From Methanosarcina sp. (GTDB lineage: Archaea > Halobacteriota > Methanosarcinia > Methanosarcinales > Methanosarcinaceae): a DNA stretch of 5,745 nt. The notes below the pieces were generated by a model. It saw nothing but the letters and a program-made list of their open reading frames with translations. It was not told where the DNA came from and ran no database searches. The translations under genes were made by a program, and so were the position numbers. Positions 4,747-5,745 of the stretch are shown here, in pieces. The stretch spans positions 1 through 5,745 of the forward strand of contig JADGNM010000185.1 of the NCBI GenBank assembly GCA_017883485.1, in the 5' to 3' direction. Within the stretch, counting starts at the first letter, position 1. Each line of letters opens with the position of its first letter.

Positions 4747-5502
4747 ATGGAGAAAAATTCAACTGAGAAATATATCCGGCAGATAATGCTTTTTGGAGAA
4801 GAAGGCCAGGAAAAACTAAAGAAAGCAAGGGTATTTGTTGCTGGGACAGGAGGGTTAGGATCTCCTATCTCAACCTATCTTGCGGTTGCAGGTGTTGGGA
4901 AAATAATAATTGCAGATTTTGATATAGTAGATCCCAGCAATCTGAACAGGCAGTTTCTCCATCATGAAAAAGATATTGGGAGAGAGAAAGTAAAATCCGC
5001 AGAGGAAAAACTTCTATCTCTGAATCCGGAAATCAAAATCGAAACAATAAAAGAAAAAATAACTGATGAGAATGCAGGCTCGATAGTTCCTCCCTGTGAC
5101 CTGATAATAGATGCACTGGATAATTTTGATACGAGGCATGTTTTGAATATGCTTGCAGTTAAAAGGAAGATACCTCTGATTCACGGGGCCGTTTCAGGGT
5201 ACAGAGGTCAAGCAACGATGGTAATTCCTGGAAGAACCCCATGTCTCTATTGTATATTCCCCAGCTCATTTAAAAAAGAAGTATTCCCGGTACTGGGAAC
5301 AACTCCAGGAGTAATCGGCACAATTCAGGCAAATGAAGCGATCAAATATATTACAGGACAGGGAAAACTCCTGGAAAATCGCCTCTTGTTGTGGGATGGT
5401 CTTTCATGTTCTTTCAGCGAACTGAATGTAAATAAGACCGAAAATTGTCCTATATGTGGGGTTAATAATCGACCCGCATGCGAAATTAGTGATAAGCAAT
5501 AA
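4747..5502 (+). CDS. HesA/MoeB/ThiF-family E1-like adenylyltransferase
   Basis: The family activates the C-terminal Gly-Gly of ubiquitin-like sulfur carriers (ThiS, MoaD, archaeal SAMPs) with ATP, so that sulfur can be attached for thiamin, molybdopterin or tRNA thiolation. Its 251 residues match MoeB and ThiF. Seen in the sequence: ATP loop GTGGLGS (33-39), ADFDIVDPSNLNRQ (56-69) with the nucleotide-contacting Asp and Arg68, the REKVKSA lysine region (79-85), the Mg-site DALDNFDTR (122-130), and zinc pairs CLYC (166-169) and CPIC (234-237). The crossover loop reads VFPVLGTTPGVIG and has no cysteine at the usual catalytic position, so it more likely works as an adenylating enzyme without a thioester step. 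GGAG precedes the ATG. It follows nifU by 58 nt; nifS-nifU-hesA groupings suggest that NifS supplies sulfur to its carrier. No carrier gene is present in the window, so the exact substrate is open. Confidence 0.9.
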   Translation: MEKNSTEKYIRQIMLFGEEGQEKLKKARVFVAGTGGLGSPISTYLAVAGVGKIIIADFDIVDPSNLNRQFLHHEKDIGREKVKSAEEKLLSLNPEIKIETIKEKITDENAGSIVPPCDLIIDALDNFDTRHVLNMLAVKRKIPLIHGAVSGYRGQATMVIPGRTPCLYCIFPSSFKKEVFPVLGTTPGVIGTIQANEAIKYITGQGKLLENRLLLWDGLSCSFSELNVNKTENCPICGVNNRPACEISDKQ

Positions 5503-5522
5503 AAGATAGGGAAGTACTTTCT

Positions 5523-5542
5523 CTGCAGGTTTATTCCTGCAG
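5523..5542. repeat. Inverted repeat (hairpin) between the E1-like gene and the nadA start
   Basis: CTGCAGG (5523-5529) and CCTGCAG (5536-5542) form a perfect 7-bp stem with a 6-nt TTTATT loop, 20 nt after the E1-like stop codon. No T-run follows, so it is a weak terminator candidate; it could be an RNA processing or stability hairpin within a read-through transcript. Confidence 0.5.
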
Positions 5543-5560
5543 CTTGGGGAATAGATCATT

Positions 5561-5692
5561 ATGGAAAATTGGGAGATTGCAGAAGAGATCAAAAAACTTA
5601 AAGAAGAGAGGAATGCAATAATCCTTGCACATTTTTACACACGCAGCAGCTATTCCCGTTTTGAACAAAAACACGTGCAAACGAAGGTTTAA
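5561..5692 (+). pseudogene. nadA: N-terminal fragment of quinolinate synthase (NadA)
   Basis: NadA is a [4Fe-4S] enzyme of about 300 residues or more that condenses iminoaspartate with dihydroxyacetone phosphate to make quinolinate for NAD. Here an ATG preceded by GGGGA opens a 43-codon frame. Its first 28 residues match the family N-terminus: EIKKLKEERNAIILAHFYTR, where family members normally go on with P-E-V-Q-D/E. From about 5642 the translation (SSYSRFEQ onward) has no resemblance to NadA and stops at TAA (5690-5692). The other two frames do not restore NadA, so this is a junction or deletion and not a simple frameshift. The cluster-binding cysteines and catalytic core are missing. It follows the E1-like gene on the same strand, so an intact nadA was probably once part of this operon. 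Identification rests on a short but characteristic stretch. Confidence 0.65.
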
Positions 5693-5745
5693 TATTTTTA
5701 TAGTTCGTAATCATTTTATTTATACTGATTTCTTCTATTTGGGGA
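5693..5745. other. AT-rich tail with no recognised feature
   Basis: The last 53 bases contain TATA-like stretches (for example TTTATTTATACTG near 5717-5729) but no recognisable coding sequence, repeat end or operator. They may be the promoter of a gene beyond the edge or part of whatever replaced the rest of nadA. Confidence 0.3.

Noticed and set aside
5404..5592. 62-codon minus-strand frame at the end of the E1-like gene
   Set aside because: It overlaps the CPIC zinc motif end of a clear gene on the other strand and runs into the nadA start; no supporting signals.
5638..5745. Open frame continuing to the right edge after the nadA break, considered as frameshifted NadA
   Set aside because: The translation has no NadA features such as the expected PEVQ continuation; it is short, AT-rich and probably open by chance.
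5735..5745. TTGGGGA at the right edge resembling the bases before the nadA start (5544-5550)
   Set aside because: The match is only about seven bases and the flanks differ; too short to claim a duplicated leader.

Overview
The window looks like an archaeal chromosome, most probably Methanosarcina or a close relative. The reasons are AT-rich intergenic DNA with TATA-box promoters, Shine-Dalgarno sites of the GGTGA/GGAG type, an archaeal-style HTH regulator with a C-terminal cysteine cluster, and a clostridial/methanogen-type NifS-NifU pair. The genus is inferred from protein character and is not proven.

Layout. On the minus strand, reading right to left, are a decayed Kef/NapA-type cation:proton antiporter (2835-2254), an HTH regulator (2064-1630), cysK (1278-352) and the first 102 codons of cysE (306-1, running off the left edge). 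On the plus strand are nifS (3085-4269), nifU (4299-4688), a HesA/MoeB/ThiF-type E1-like enzyme (4747-5502) and a broken nadA start (5561-5692).

How it fits together. CysE and CysK make cysteine from serine, acetyl-CoA and sulfide. NifS takes sulfur from cysteine, and NifU is the scaffold on which Fe-S clusters are built. The E1-like protein could activate a sulfur-carrier protein for NifS-derived sulfur. NadA is itself an Fe-S enzyme, but here only its N-terminus survives. The window is therefore a sulfur-assimilation and Fe-S-assembly locus.

Main observation. The same perfect 14-bp palindrome, TTCACAATTGTGAA, occurs three times: before cysK-cysE (1482-1495), before the HTH gene (2087-2100) and before nifS-nifU (3062-3075). 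Each copy lies about 24-30 bp downstream of a TATA-like element, where the transcription start should be. That is the expected geometry for a repressor. The HTH protein encoded between the targets has a conserved DNA-binding region and four cysteines (C5, C87, C90, C104). It is the obvious candidate for the palindrome-binding protein and for a cysteine-ligated sensor of Fe-S clusters, sulfide or metal, an archaeal functional counterpart of bacterial IscR.

Secondary observations are a frame-preserving antiporter relic whose two internal stops are both TAG (the pyrrolysine codon in this lineage), short tandem duplications in cysK and the antiporter, a 30-bp repeat tail in the regulator gene, and an abrupt loss of nadA homology near 5642.
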